In this document: positions 15,063 to 25,563 of the stretch, piece after piece
Layout: every line of letters begins with the position of its first letter
Numbering within the stretch: position 1 is the stretch's first letter
Origin: Crossiella cryophila
GTDB lineage: Bacteria; Actinomycetota; Actinomycetes; Mycobacteriales; Pseudonocardiaceae
Direction: 5' to 3'
Assembly (NCBI RefSeq): GCF_014204915.1
Contig: NZ_JACHMH010000001.1
Location: forward strand, 3,869,501-3,933,500
DNA length: 64,000 nucleotides
Made by a program: the position numbers and the translations under genes
The notes under the pieces: model-generated
What the model saw: only the letters and a program-made list of their open reading frames with translations
What the model was told of the DNA's origin: nothing
Database searches by the model: none

Positions 15063-15373
15063 GCGCCCTCGCTGAGCCGCAGATAATCCTGGAAGTAGGC
15101 TTTCCGCAGGATGACGTCGCGATATTCGACGAGGTCTTTCCAGCCTTCCGAGAGTACGAAGACGTGTGGTTCGGCCATCGACTGGCCGACGTTCAGATAG
15201 ACGCAGCTCGGTTCGGCCCGCGCCGCGGGGAGGACTTCGAGCAGGGCGGCCAGGTACGACTCCTGCAGCTCGGGCTTGATGGTCAATGTGACATTCATGA
15301 ACAGCGGCACCCCGGGCTCGGAGATCGCCCAAAGCCCGGATTCCTGCTCCTCATCACGTGCGTTCAACTCCAC
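15011..15373 (-). CDS. antibiotic biosynthesis monooxygenase (ABM) domain protein
   Basis: About 120 residues. The ABM core begins at PLFMNVTLTIKPELQESYL, continues with ARAEPSCVYLNVGQS and EPHVFVLSEGWKDL, and ends with the helix AYFQDYL: a ferredoxin-like dimeric alpha-beta barrel subunit. Members act on quinones, heme or unknown small molecules; there is no biosynthetic cluster here. The start is uncertain: GTG 15373 (SD spacing tight), GTG 15310 or ATG 15298; the core fits any. The 3' end overlaps the LysR gene. Confidence 0.78.
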   Translation of the reverse strand: MELNARDEEQESGLWAISEPGVPLFMNVTLTIKPELQESYLAALLEVLPAARAEPSCVYLNVGQSMAEPHVFVLSEGWKDLVEYRDVILRKAYFQDYLRLSEGAYAKPRDVVVLSPIAPA

Positions 15374-15514
15374 ATCCCTTTCCCGTGCCTGTGTGAGCCG
15401 CGGAATTCGCCTGCGGCGTCCGTGACTCAATACAAGCCCACCATCGGGCGCGGAGCCAACGCCGACCGGGTATGGCGCCATGCTTCGCGCGCATACGCGG
15501 TGACAGGAGCCCTG

Positions 15515-16162
15515 CTAGTGGGCGGATCTCGCTATCCGGAAACCCACATCGTCGATGGCGAAACTCGGGTGACTCCGCCGCCGCACCCCGGCCCGGCAGC
15601 TCCAGTGCTCGTCCAGCCAGCCGCCGCCCCTGAGCACCCGGTAGGTGCCGTAGACCTCGGGGTCGTACAGGTCCCAGCACCATTCCCAGACGTTGCCGAG
15701 CAGGTCGTGCAGGCCCCAGGGGTTGGCGGCCTTCTCACCCACGTTGTGCGGGTGCTCGGCGGAGTTGTCGCGATACCAGGCTATGTCGTCCAGCGGGCCG
15801 TAGCGGGGAGTGGTTGTGCCCGCCCGGCACGCGTATTCCCATTCGGCTTCGGCGGGGAGCCGATAGCCGGTGGCGGCCTGGTTCCACTCGACTTCGCCCG
15901 CGTCGATTCGATATGCCGGAGTCAGGTTCTCCTGCTCTGACTTGGTATTGCAGAAGGTGATCGCGTCCAGCCAGGAGACCGTTTCCACCGGGTGGCGCTC
16001 GCCCTTGGCGGTGCTGGGGTTGTGGCCGGTGACTTCGGCGTATTCGGCCTGGGTCACCGGGTGGGCGGCCAGCAGGTAGGGCGCCAGCGGGACTGACCAG
16101 GTGCGCTGGGTGCGGCGGTCGGTCAGGGTGGCCTGGCCGGCTGGGATGGCGATCAGCTTCAT
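15515..16162 (-). CDS. formylglycine-generating-enzyme (SUMF1) fold protein without the catalytic Cys pair
   Basis: 215 residues spanning the FGE-sulfatase fold: PVTQAEYAEVTGHNPS, HPVETVSWLDAITFCN, YRLPAEAEWEYACRAGT, NPWGLHDLLGNVWEWCWD and YRVLRGGGWLDEHWSCRAGVRRRSHP. In genuine FGE the last region holds two copper-binding Cys five residues apart; here only the second position is Cys and the first is Asp. A sulfatase-activating role is therefore unlikely. It lies 12 bp downstream of the SDR gene on the same strand, so probably in one operon. No sulfatase gene is nearby. Confidence 0.85.
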   Translation of the reverse strand: MKLIAIPAGQATLTDRRTQRTWSVPLAPYLLAAHPVTQAEYAEVTGHNPSTAKGERHPVETVSWLDAITFCNTKSEQENLTPAYRIDAGEVEWNQAATGYRLPAEAEWEYACRAGTTTPRYGPLDDIAWYRDNSAEHPHNVGEKAANPWGLHDLLGNVWEWCWDLYDPEVYGTYRVLRGGGWLDEHWSCRAGVRRRSHPSFAIDDVGFRIARSAH

Positions 16163-16174
16163 GGTGTGGCGAGT

Positions 16175-16984
16175 TTATCGGCGGAGATGGTGGGTGCGGG
16201 CCAGGTCATCGGCCACCGCGGCGAGTTTGTCCTGGATGGCCTGGACCGCGTCCTCGCCAAGGGGGAGGCGCAGGGGCGGGTCCGGGAGTTCCAGGGCAGC
16301 GAGTACCGCGGTGGCGGCTTCGGCCGGGTCGCCGGGTTGGGTGCCGTGGCTGTCGGCGAGGGTCTGGCGGACCGGGTCGACGGTGGCCGCGTAGTCGGGG
16401 ATCTGCCTGCTGGTGCTCAGGCCGGGGCCGGCGAATCCGGTGCGGTAGGCGCCGGGTTCGACGATCAGGACCCGGATGCCCAGGGGAGCCACTTCGCCCG
16501 CGAGGGCTTCGCTGGCCTGTTCCAGGGCGCCCTTGGCCGCGCAGTAGGCGCCTACACCGGGGAAGGCGAGCAGGCCGCCCATGCTGGTGAGCTGGATGAT
16601 GGTGCCGGTGCGGCGGGCCCGCATGTGCGGCAGGGCCAGCCGGGTCAGGTGCAGGGGGGCGAAGAACATGACCTCCATGACGTCGCGGAGGTCTGCCTCC
16701 GGGGTTTCCTCGATGGCGCCCACGTAGCCGAAGCCGGCGTTGTTGACCAGGACGTCGATGTGTCCGTGGCCGGCCAGGGCCTGGCCGATGGCGTGTTCGC
16801 GGGCGGTGGGGTCGCCGAGGTCCAGGGGCAGCACGGTTACCCGGGCGGGGTTGGCCTCGGCGATGGCCTGCATGGTTTCCGGGCGGCGGACGGCGGCGAT
16901 GACGGTGTCGCCCGCGGCCAGGGCGGCTTGGGTGAAGGCCGCGCCGAAACCGCTGTTGGCGCCGGTGATGAACCAGGTTCGCAT
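16175..16984 (-). CDS. SDR-family oxidoreductase
   Basis: 269 residues. The NAD(P)-binding motif TGANSGFG (residues 8-15), NNAGFGYVG, and the catalytic YCAAK in VGAYCAAKGALEQ identify a classical short-chain dehydrogenase, complete and probably active. The substrate is unknown. The ATG at 16984 fits the normal N terminus; extra upstream codons are antisense to the LuxR gene. It is divergent from that regulator across a gap holding a perfect 8-3-8 palindrome and is followed by the SUMF1-like gene. Confidence 0.93.
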   Translation of the reverse strand: MRTWFITGANSGFGAAFTQAALAAGDTVIAAVRRPETMQAIAEANPARVTVLPLDLGDPTAREHAIGQALAGHGHIDVLVNNAGFGYVGAIEETPEADLRDVMEVMFFAPLHLTRLALPHMRARRTGTIIQLTSMGGLLAFPGVGAYCAAKGALEQASEALAGEVAPLGIRVLIVEPGAYRTGFAGPGLSTSRQIPDYAATVDPVRQTLADSHGTQPGDPAEAATAVLAALELPDPPLRLPLGEDAVQAIQDKLAAVADDLARTHHLRR

Positions 16985-17049
16985 GGGGTCAACCCTGCCG
17001 GGGCGGGGTGCGGGCCGGGTATGGCCCGATGGTGGAAGGTTCCGGGTTG

Positions 17050-17068
17050 CCGTGCCAGGTTGGCACGG
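17050..17068. promoter_or_regulatory. perfect 8-3-8 inverted repeat between SDR and LuxR genes
   Basis: CCGTGCCA, three bases, TGGCACGG. It lies 65 bp upstream of the SDR start and 14 bp upstream of the LuxR-family start, overlapping the latter's leader. A dimeric regulator, possibly the LuxR-type protein itself, could bind here. Confidence 0.6.
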
Positions 17069-17082
17069 AATACAACGGAGAC

Positions 17083-17883
17083 ATGGCGACTGAACCTCGG
17101 GCCGCACGGCGGACCATGGTGGACGTTCCAGGGCCGCCGCGGCCATTGCCTTCGGACGAGCCGCTCCCGGCCGAGGACTACCGGCGACTGGTGGGCGTGC
17201 TGGAGGCGGTGGATCGGGCGCCGGACCTGGAAGCCTTTGGCGAGGCGCTGGTCCGGGCTTTGCAGACCTGGTTCGGCTACGGCACGGTTGCGGTGCTGCA
17301 CGGGCGGACGCTGGCGGAGGCGTTGCGTGGTGGGGCCGGGGTGAAGAGCGGCTACTCCGAGGCGTTCCTGGCGGAGTACGCGACCAAGTGGGTGGCGGCT
17401 GACCCGTTCCTGACGCCGCGGGCGTTCCAGTTGCTGGCGGAGCGGGGTGTGGTGACGCTGGCGGATCTGCTGGCGCCGGAGCACCAGGAGTACGTGGACG
17501 GTTTCCTGCGGCCGCATGGGATCACCGACAAGCTGGGTACGGTGGTCGACGCGGGTGCGGCGGGAGTGCTGTACGTGGGCGCGGTGGTGCGGGGTGCGGC
17601 GACCGTGCCGGTGCGGGATGTCGCCGTGTTACGGGTGTTGCGGCGGCACCTGGCGCCACTGGCCGCCGATCAGCTTGGGCGGTCCCGGATCCGGGAGTGG
17701 CGGCTCACGCCGCGGGAGCGGGAGGTGGCCGGGTTGGCGGTGCGGGGGTTGACGAATCCGCAGATCGGGCGGCAGCTGTTCATCGGCGCGGACACGGTGA
17801 AGAAGCACCTGAGCCGGGTGTACGCGGAGACGGGAACGTCCACCCGGACTCAACTGGCGCTGATGTTCCGATCCATGCCCTAG
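17083..17883 (+). CDS. LuxR-family transcriptional regulator
   Basis: 266 residues. The C-terminal helix-turn-helix reads WRLTPREREVAGLAVRGLTNPQIGRQLFIGADTVKKHLSRVY (about residues 206-247), a LuxR/GerE domain. The N-terminal 190 residues resemble a GAF/autoinducer-like sensing region but carry no receiver Asp pattern, so it is a one-component regulator. The ATG follows GGAG with good spacing. It is divergent from the SDR gene and runs into repeat array 2. Confidence 0.9.
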   Translation: MATEPRAARRTMVDVPGPPRPLPSDEPLPAEDYRRLVGVLEAVDRAPDLEAFGEALVRALQTWFGYGTVAVLHGRTLAEALRGGAGVKSGYSEAFLAEYATKWVAADPFLTPRAFQLLAERGVVTLADLLAPEHQEYVDGFLRPHGITDKLGTVVDAGAAGVLYVGAVVRGAATVPVRDVAVLRVLRRHLAPLAADQLGRSRIREWRLTPREREVAGLAVRGLTNPQIGRQLFIGADTVKKHLSRVYAETGTSTRTQLALMFRSMP

Positions 17884-17919
17884 CCCCGTGTCCAGAAGCC
17901 CGACCCGCCCCTCACCGCC

Positions 17920-18124
17920 GTGTTGGCCGTTGTCGTACACAGTGTTGGCCGAACTGGTACGCCCATCCGCCAACACACCGCCCGCAACGGCCAAGACACC
18001 GTCCAGTTCGGCCAACACACCGCCCGCAACGGCCAAGACACCGCCCAGTTCGGCCAACACACCGTACGGCAACGGCCAACACACCGTCCGGAACGGCCAA
18101 CACGCCGCCCATAGCGGCCAACAC
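17920..18124. repeat. array of ~21-bp GGCCAACAC units with inverted first part (array 2)
   Basis: Units GTGTTGGCC at 17920 and 17942 face the reverse units GGCCAA(C/G)AC at 17989, 18010, 18031, 18052, 18074, 18095 and 18116 (spacing 21-22). The core GAACTGGTACGCCCATCCGCC corresponds to the reverse complement of the core in array 1. Units alternate TTCGGCC and AACGGCC types. The array occupies the gap between convergent genes (stops at 17883 and 18141), like array 1. Reading frames through it are repetitive and not credible genes. Confidence 0.87.
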
Positions 18125-18140
18125 GGGGGTGGGTGGGTGT

Positions 18141-19859
18141 TTAGGTGGTGGTGTTGAGGATGGCGAAGGACTCCGGTGGGAGGGTGAGGGTGTCGCCGGG
18201 GGTGATCGGGGCTGAGGACAGCAGCACGGTGTGGGCCGGGAGGGGGAGGGTGATCTCGGTGGCGGCCAGGTTCACCGCCACCCGGAGTGGGCCGCGGTGC
18301 AGCACCAGCCAGCGGGACTGTTCGTCGTAGTCGACCCGGAGCAGGTCCAGGCGCGGGTCGGACAGGGCCGGGTGTTCGCGGCGCAGCCGGATCAGGTTCC
18401 GGTACAGGGCGAGGAGTTGGGCGTGCTCGGGCTGGTCAGGCTCTGACCAGTCCACTGTGGACTGTGCGAGGGTCTGTGGCGACATGGGGTCCGGGACTTC
18501 TTCCTCGGTCCAGCCGTGGTCGGCGAACTCGCGGCGGCGGCCGGTGCGCACCGCCTCGGCCAGCTTCGGGTCCGGGAAGGTGGCGAAGAACTGCCACGGG
18601 GTGCGGGCGCCCCATTCCTCGCCCATGAACAGCATCGGCGTGTACGGCCCGGTGAGGACCAGGGCCGCGCCGCAGGCCAGCAGGCCGGGGGACAGGGTGG
18701 CGGAGAGGCGGTCGCCGGTGGCGCGGTTGCCGATCTGGTCGTGGTTCTGCAGGTAGGCCAGGAAACGGTGGCCGGACTGGCGGTGCGGGTCGATCGGGCG
18801 GCCGTGCGTCCTGCCCCGGAAGGAGGACCAGGTGCCGTTGTGGAAGAAGGCTTCCCGCAGGGTGCGCGCCAGGGATTCCAGGGAGCCGAAGTCGGCGTAG
18901 TAGCCCTGGCGTTCGCCGGTGAGCGTGGTGTGCAGGCAGTGGTGGATGTCGTCGTCCCACTGGGCGTGCAGGCCGTACCCGCCCGCCTCGCGCGGGGTGA
19001 CCAGGCGGGCGTCGTTGAGGTCGGACTCGGCGATCAGCGTCAGCGGCCGGCGCACGTGCGCGGACAGCGCCTCGACCTCGACGGCAAGCTCTTCCAGGAG
19101 GTGGGTGGCGCGGCGGTCGGACAGGGCGTGCACCGCGTCCAGGCGCAGGCCGTCGACGTGGAAGTCGCGCAACCAGGACAGCGCGTTGTCCAGCACGTAC
19201 CGGCGGACCTCGCCGGAGTCCGGGCCGTCCAGGTTGAGCGTCGGCCCCCAGATGGTCTGCCCGGCGAAGTACGGGCCGAACCGGTCCAGGTAGGCCCCTG
19301 ACGGGCCGAGGTGGTTGTGCACCACGTCCAGGATGACGCCCAAACCCTTGCCGTGGCAGGCGTTCACGAACCGCTTGAAGCCGTCCGGGCCGCCGTAGGA
19401 CTCCTGCGCGGCGTACCAGAGCACCCCGTCGTAGCCCCAGCCGTGCGGGCCGTCGAAGGAGTTGACCGGCAGCACCTCCACGAAGTCCACGCCCAGTTCG
19501 ACCAGGTGGTCCAGGCGCTCGATCGCGGCGTCGAAGGTGCGGCCGGCGGTGAAGGTGCCGATGTGCAGCTCGTAGAGCACCGAACCGGGCAGCGCGCGGC
19601 CGGTCCAGCCGCTGTCGGTCCAGGCGAACTCGTGCCGGTAGACCCGGGACCGCTCGTGCACGCCGTTGGGCTGGCGCAGTGAGCGCGGGTCGGGCAGCAC
19701 GGTGGGATCGTCGTCGAGCAGATAGCCGTAGTCGTTGCCGGACAACGGTTCCGCCGGTCGCCACCAGCCGTCGTGCTGCCGGGTCAGGTCGTGGGTGGCC
19801 TCGTCCAGGCGCAGCCGGACCCGCTCGGCCTTGGGCGCCCACACGCCGAAGTCGGTCAT
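18141..19859 (-). CDS. treZ: malto-oligosyltrehalose trehalohydrolase (TreZ)
   Basis: 572 residues, GH13 family. The N-terminal beta domain starts FGVWAPKAERVRLRL; the barrel has VILDVVHNHLGPSG, nucleophile Asp241 in HVDGLRLDAVHAL, acid Glu278 in LIAESDLND and YLQNHDQIGNRA, all typical of TreZ. It releases trehalose from maltooligosyl-trehalose made by TreY, in the cytoplasm. The ATG overlaps the treY stop by 4 bp. A 1232-codon reading that runs through treY in another frame is not real. It is the last gene of the treX-treY-treZ run and faces array 2. Confidence 0.96.
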   Translation of the reverse strand: MTDFGVWAPKAERVRLRLDEATHDLTRQHDGWWRPAEPLSGNDYGYLLDDDPTVLPDPRSLRQPNGVHERSRVYRHEFAWTDSGWTGRALPGSVLYELHIGTFTAGRTFDAAIERLDHLVELGVDFVEVLPVNSFDGPHGWGYDGVLWYAAQESYGGPDGFKRFVNACHGKGLGVILDVVHNHLGPSGAYLDRFGPYFAGQTIWGPTLNLDGPDSGEVRRYVLDNALSWLRDFHVDGLRLDAVHALSDRRATHLLEELAVEVEALSAHVRRPLTLIAESDLNDARLVTPREAGGYGLHAQWDDDIHHCLHTTLTGERQGYYADFGSLESLARTLREAFFHNGTWSSFRGRTHGRPIDPHRQSGHRFLAYLQNHDQIGNRATGDRLSATLSPGLLACGAALVLTGPYTPMLFMGEEWGARTPWQFFATFPDPKLAEAVRTGRRREFADHGWTEEEVPDPMSPQTLAQSTVDWSEPDQPEHAQLLALYRNLIRLRREHPALSDPRLDLLRVDYDEQSRWLVLHRGPLRVAVNLAATEITLPLPAHTVLLSSAPITPGDTLTLPPESFAILNTTT

Positions 19860-22147
19860 GCCCGCACCAGCAGCGCGACCGGGTACGGGGAGAGCAGTTC
19901 GGCCAGCCGGGGACTGCCGGAGACCGGCCGCCCGGTCAGCGCGTCGGTCCAGGAGCCGTCGCCGATGGGCAGCGGCAGGATGGTGGAGCGCCAGCCGCCC
20001 GAGGCGCCAAGGCCGACCGGCAGCCGGGTGGCCACCGCGACCAGGTCCAGCTTCGGGCCGCGGGCGAAGGCGAAGGCATGCTCGGCCGCGGGCCCCTCGG
20101 CGTCCAGCGGCCGGTAGCCGGTGAACAGCTCGGGCCGGTCCCGGCGCAGCCGCAACGCCTTGGCGGTCACCAGGAGCTTGGCCGCGCCTTCCTCGTCCAC
20201 CTCGGGCAGCCAGCCGGAGTCGATGCGGGCCAGCAGTTCCCGGCGGGCCGGGAAGTCCACCGGCCGCCGGTTGTCCGGGTCGACCAGGGACAGGTCCCAC
20301 AGCTCGGTGCCCTGGTACACATCGGGCACGCCCGGTCCGGCGAGCTGGATCAGCTTCTGCCCCAACGAGTTCGACCAGCCGTGCGCGCGGATCGCCTCGG
20401 CGAAGGCGGTGACGTCCTTGGCCAGTTCGGCCTCGGCCAGCACCCGCTCCGGCCAGGCGGCCACCAGCGCGTCGAACTCCGGGTCCGGGTCGTTCCAGGA
20501 GGTGGCGACCTTGGCCTCCTTGGCCGCCTTGGCCAGGTAGTCGCGCAGTCGTCCCTGGCTGATCGGCCAGGCCCCGACCAGGGTCTGCCAGGCCAGCAGG
20601 TTCAGCGAGGGCTCGGGCAGCCCGGCCCGCGCGGTCCACCGGCGCACTGCCCCGGCGAACTCGTCGCGCACCTCGGCCAGCACCGCCAGCCGGGCCCGCA
20701 CGTCCTCGGACCGCTTGGTGTCGTGGGTGGACAGCGCGGTCATGGTGCCCGGCCAGCCGGCCTCGCGGGCGGCGTTGCGGAAGTGCAGTTCGGCCACGGA
20801 CACCCCGAACCGGTCCAGCGCGCCGCCGACCTCGTTCAGCGCGGCGAACCGGGTGCACCGGTAGAACGCGGTGTCCTCCACGCCCTTGGCCATCACCATG
20901 CCCGAGGTCTGCTGCACCCGCCGGGTCAGCTCGCAGTCCGGATCGGTGAGCATCCGCTGCCCGGCCAGGCTGATCACGTCGGAGAGGTCCGGCCGGGCCA
21001 TGCTGGCCGCGGCCAGCGCCGCGCACAGTGGCCCGCGTCCCTCCGGCAGGTAGCTGCGGTAAACCCGGAAGGAGGAGAGCAGTTCGGCGATCCCGGCCTC
21101 GGCGCGGGCCGGCTCGAACTCGGGCAGCAGCCGGGCGATCCGGCGCACCTCGGCGGCCAGGATGGTCGAGGCGACCCGCCGTCGGCAGCCGCGTTCCACC
21201 TCGTGCACCTGCACCGGCACCCCGAGTTCGGCGGCCAGCCTGGTGAACACCGGCTCGCCCTTGGGGTCGATGAACACCCCGCAGATCTCCCGCAGCGCGT
21301 CGTAGCCGGTGGTGCCGTGCACCGGCCAGGAGGTCGGCAGCGCCTCGTCGGCGCCGAGGATCTTCTCCACCACCAGCCAGGCCTCCGGCGCGGCCGTGCG
21401 CAGCCTGCGCAGGTAGCCGCCGGGGTCGGTCAGGCCGTCCGGGTGGTCGATCCGCAACCCGGTGACCTGGCCCGCGGTCAGCCAGCGCAGCAGTTCGCCG
21501 TGGGTGGCCTGGAAGACCTCCTCGTCCTCCACCCGCACCGCGGCCAGCTCGTTGATGTCGAAGAACCGCCGGTAGTTCAGCTCGGTGGCGGCCCGCCGCC
21601 AGTCCACCAGGCGGTAGTGCTGCCGCTCGTGCACCGCCCGCGGCGTGCCCTCGCCGGTGTCCGGCGCGAGGGGGAACCGGAGGTCGCCGTAGACCAGGCA
21701 GTCTTCCTTGACCTGCAACTCCTCCAGGGCGGCCTCGTCGTCGGCGAGCACCGGGATGAGCAGCGGCCCGTGCGACCACTCGATGTCGAAGTAGTGCGCG
21801 CACGGCGAGGCCTGGCCGAGCTTGAGCACGTCCCACCACCAGGAGTTGGCCGCGGCGTCGGCCACGCCCATGTGGTTGGGCACGATGTCCAGCACCAGGC
21901 CCAGCCCACGCTGCCCGAGCCTGGTGCTCAGCGCGGCCCGGCCGTCCGCCCCGCCGAGCACCTCGGATGCCTTGGTCGGGTCGACCACGTCGTAGCCGTG
22001 CGTGGAGCCGGGCGCCGCCTGCAGCACGGGGGAGGCGTACAGCGCGCCCGCGCCCAGTCCGGCCAGGTAGTCGGCCAGTTCGGCGGCGTCGGCGAAGGTG
22101 GTCTCCGCGTTGAGCTGCAGCCGGTAGGTCGAACTCGGCGTGGTCAT
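19856..22147 (-). CDS. treY: malto-oligosyltrehalose synthase (TreY)
   Basis: 763 residues, GH13 family. STYRLQLNAETTFADAAELADYLAGLG is the standard TreY opening; the barrel shows LVLDIVPNHMGV, nucleophile Asp234 in GLRIDHPDGL and Glu261 in WLVVEKILGADE. It isomerises the reducing-end alpha-1,4 bond of maltodextrins to alpha-1,1. The ATG at 22147 is the family start. It is followed by treZ with a 4-bp overlap and preceded by treX 31 bp upstream. Large opposite-strand open frames here are composition artefacts. Confidence 0.96.
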   Translation of the reverse strand: MTTPSSTYRLQLNAETTFADAAELADYLAGLGAGALYASPVLQAAPGSTHGYDVVDPTKASEVLGGADGRAALSTRLGQRGLGLVLDIVPNHMGVADAAANSWWWDVLKLGQASPCAHYFDIEWSHGPLLIPVLADDEAALEELQVKEDCLVYGDLRFPLAPDTGEGTPRAVHERQHYRLVDWRRAATELNYRRFFDINELAAVRVEDEEVFQATHGELLRWLTAGQVTGLRIDHPDGLTDPGGYLRRLRTAAPEAWLVVEKILGADEALPTSWPVHGTTGYDALREICGVFIDPKGEPVFTRLAAELGVPVQVHEVERGCRRRVASTILAAEVRRIARLLPEFEPARAEAGIAELLSSFRVYRSYLPEGRGPLCAALAAASMARPDLSDVISLAGQRMLTDPDCELTRRVQQTSGMVMAKGVEDTAFYRCTRFAALNEVGGALDRFGVSVAELHFRNAAREAGWPGTMTALSTHDTKRSEDVRARLAVLAEVRDEFAGAVRRWTARAGLPEPSLNLLAWQTLVGAWPISQGRLRDYLAKAAKEAKVATSWNDPDPEFDALVAAWPERVLAEAELAKDVTAFAEAIRAHGWSNSLGQKLIQLAGPGVPDVYQGTELWDLSLVDPDNRRPVDFPARRELLARIDSGWLPEVDEEGAAKLLVTAKALRLRRDRPELFTGYRPLDAEGPAAEHAFAFARGPKLDLVAVATRLPVGLGASGGWRSTILPLPIGDGSWTDALTGRPVSGSPRLAELLSPYPVALLVRA

Positions 22148-22178
22148 CGGTGGTGCCCCCGTCGGTGGAGTGAGCTGG

Positions 22179-24341
<2,163 letters not shown>

Positions 24342-24454
24342 GGCTGCTCCAGGGGGTTGTCGCGGGACGACGTTGTCCTGTGGTTATTGCCCGGTTTCCG
24401 GCGCGACAACGCTAGCGAAGGGAGAGTTCCGCAATGCGGCGGGTACGTGAACAG

Positions 24455-25126
24455 TTACCGGGGACGCTCGAACTCGGCCACCCAGCAGCTGCCCCGGCTC
24501 GGCCGCCCGCTGTCCTCGACCTGCTGTACCCGGCGTTGGGCCAGGTCAGCGGTGCTGAAGCTGTCCAGGTCGGTCCTGGTCAGCGGCCACGGCGGCCCGT
24601 CGGCCTCGGCGGGCGGCGTCCCGGCGTGCCGGGCGATCACCAGCAGCGTGCCGCCGGGCGCGACCAGCTCCCGCACCCCGGCCACCGCCTTCGGGCGCAC
24701 CGGTGCGGGCAGGGCCTGCACGGTGAAGATCTCCACCACCAGGTCGAAGGCCCGGCGCCACTCGGCGGGCAGCGCGAACAGGTCGGCGGTGGTGTAGTGC
24801 ACGGGGGAGTCGGGGCGGCGTTCCCGGTTGGTCCGGATCGCGGTCTCGGCGATGTCGAAGCCGGTGGTGGCGAAGCCCAGTCCGGCCAGGAACTCCGCGT
24901 CCGCGCCCAGCCCGCAGCCGACCACCACGGCCCGCCGCCCGGCCCCGGACAGCTCGCCTGCGGCCGCCCAGGCGGCCAGCAGCGGTTGCGGGGCCTGGCG
25001 GTCCCACGGCAGGTCCACCTCGCCGTCCGCACCCGCCCGGTAGAGGCGGTCGAACCAGGCGGTGGGGGCGCCCTCGGCGAGCGCCTCGTGCGCGAGCCTG
25101 CCCGCCAAGGGCTCCCAGTCGGTCAT
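24455..25126 (-). CDS. SAM-dependent methyltransferase (TPMT-like)
   Basis: 223 residues. The Rossmann SAM motif VVGCGLGADAEFLAGLGF (about residues 68-85) is followed by TGFDIAETAI; PWDRQAPQPLL upstream resembles the thiopurine-methyltransferase-like family. The substrate is unknown. The start ATG at 25126 overlaps the stop of the mycoredoxin gene by 4 bp, so the two are co-translated, hinting at a thiol or redox-linked role (inference). Sequence upstream of this ATG in the same frame is the mycoredoxin gene out of frame. Confidence 0.88.
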   Translation of the reverse strand: MTDWEPLAGRLAHEALAEGAPTAWFDRLYRAGADGEVDLPWDRQAPQPLLAAWAAAGELSGAGRRAVVVGCGLGADAEFLAGLGFATTGFDIAETAIRTNRERRPDSPVHYTTADLFALPAEWRRAFDLVVEIFTVQALPAPVRPKAVAGVRELVAPGGTLLVIARHAGTPPAEADGPPWPLTRTDLDSFSTADLAQRRVQQVEDSGRPSRGSCWVAEFERPR

Positions 25127-25392
25127 GCCTGCGGCAGCAGTTCGGGGGCGTGTTCGCGGACCGCGGCGGTGACCTCGCCGAGGCTGGGGTTGACCATCGC
25201 GGCCGGGCCGACGAAGACGGTCGGCACGATCTCGTTGCCGTTGGCCACCGACCGCACCCGCGCGGCGGCCGCCGGGTCCTCCCAGATGTTGACCTTGGTG
25301 TACGGCAGGCCGGCCTGGTTCAGCGCCCGCTCCAGGTTCATGCAGAAGCCGCAGCCAGGGCGCCAGTAGAACTCCACCGCGTTCTCGCTCAT
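25123..25392 (-). CDS. mycoredoxin-type glutaredoxin
   Basis: 89 residues. It has the redox motif CGFC (Cys14, Cys17) after VEFYWRPG, cis-Pro in EIVPTVFVG and a glutaredoxin fold length. The WRPGCGFC form is typical of actinobacterial mycoredoxin-1, which reduces mycothiol-mixed disulfides in the cytoplasm. It is the first gene of a two-gene unit with the methyltransferase. This gene supports an actinobacterial mycothiol-using host. Confidence 0.93.
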   Translation of the reverse strand: MSENAVEFYWRPGCGFCMNLERALNQAGLPYTKVNIWEDPAAAARVRSVANGNEIVPTVFVGPAAMVNPSLGEVTAAVREHAPELLPQA

Positions 25393-25563
25393 ACGTCACG
25401 TTTACCCGCCGCTACCGGTCGCAGCCAAATCAGGGTTGCCTACCAGCGGTTTGCGCGGGATCCAGGTACCCACCGTCACCGGGGAGCACCCTGTGTTGCT
25501 CTTTTCCGGTACGACCTGCGCCGAAGGCAGCGTGCGCTTTCGTGCGCTCTTAGGGTGTTCGAT

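Noticed and set aside
15011-15373. An antibiotic biosynthetic gene cluster suggested by the ABM-domain protein.
   Set aside because: No PKS, NRPS, terpene or RiPP genes are present; ABM proteins are common alone.
18141-21839. A 1232-codon frame joining treZ with upstream sequence.
   Set aside because: Only the last 572 codons match TreZ; the upstream part is an alternative frame of treY. The ATG at 19859 overlaps the treY stop by 4 bp, the usual coupling.
24455-25392. 314-codon frame spanning the methyltransferase and mycoredoxin genes as one fusion.
   Set aside because: Its N-terminal part reads the mycoredoxin gene out of frame; two separate genes overlapping by 4 bp explain the region.
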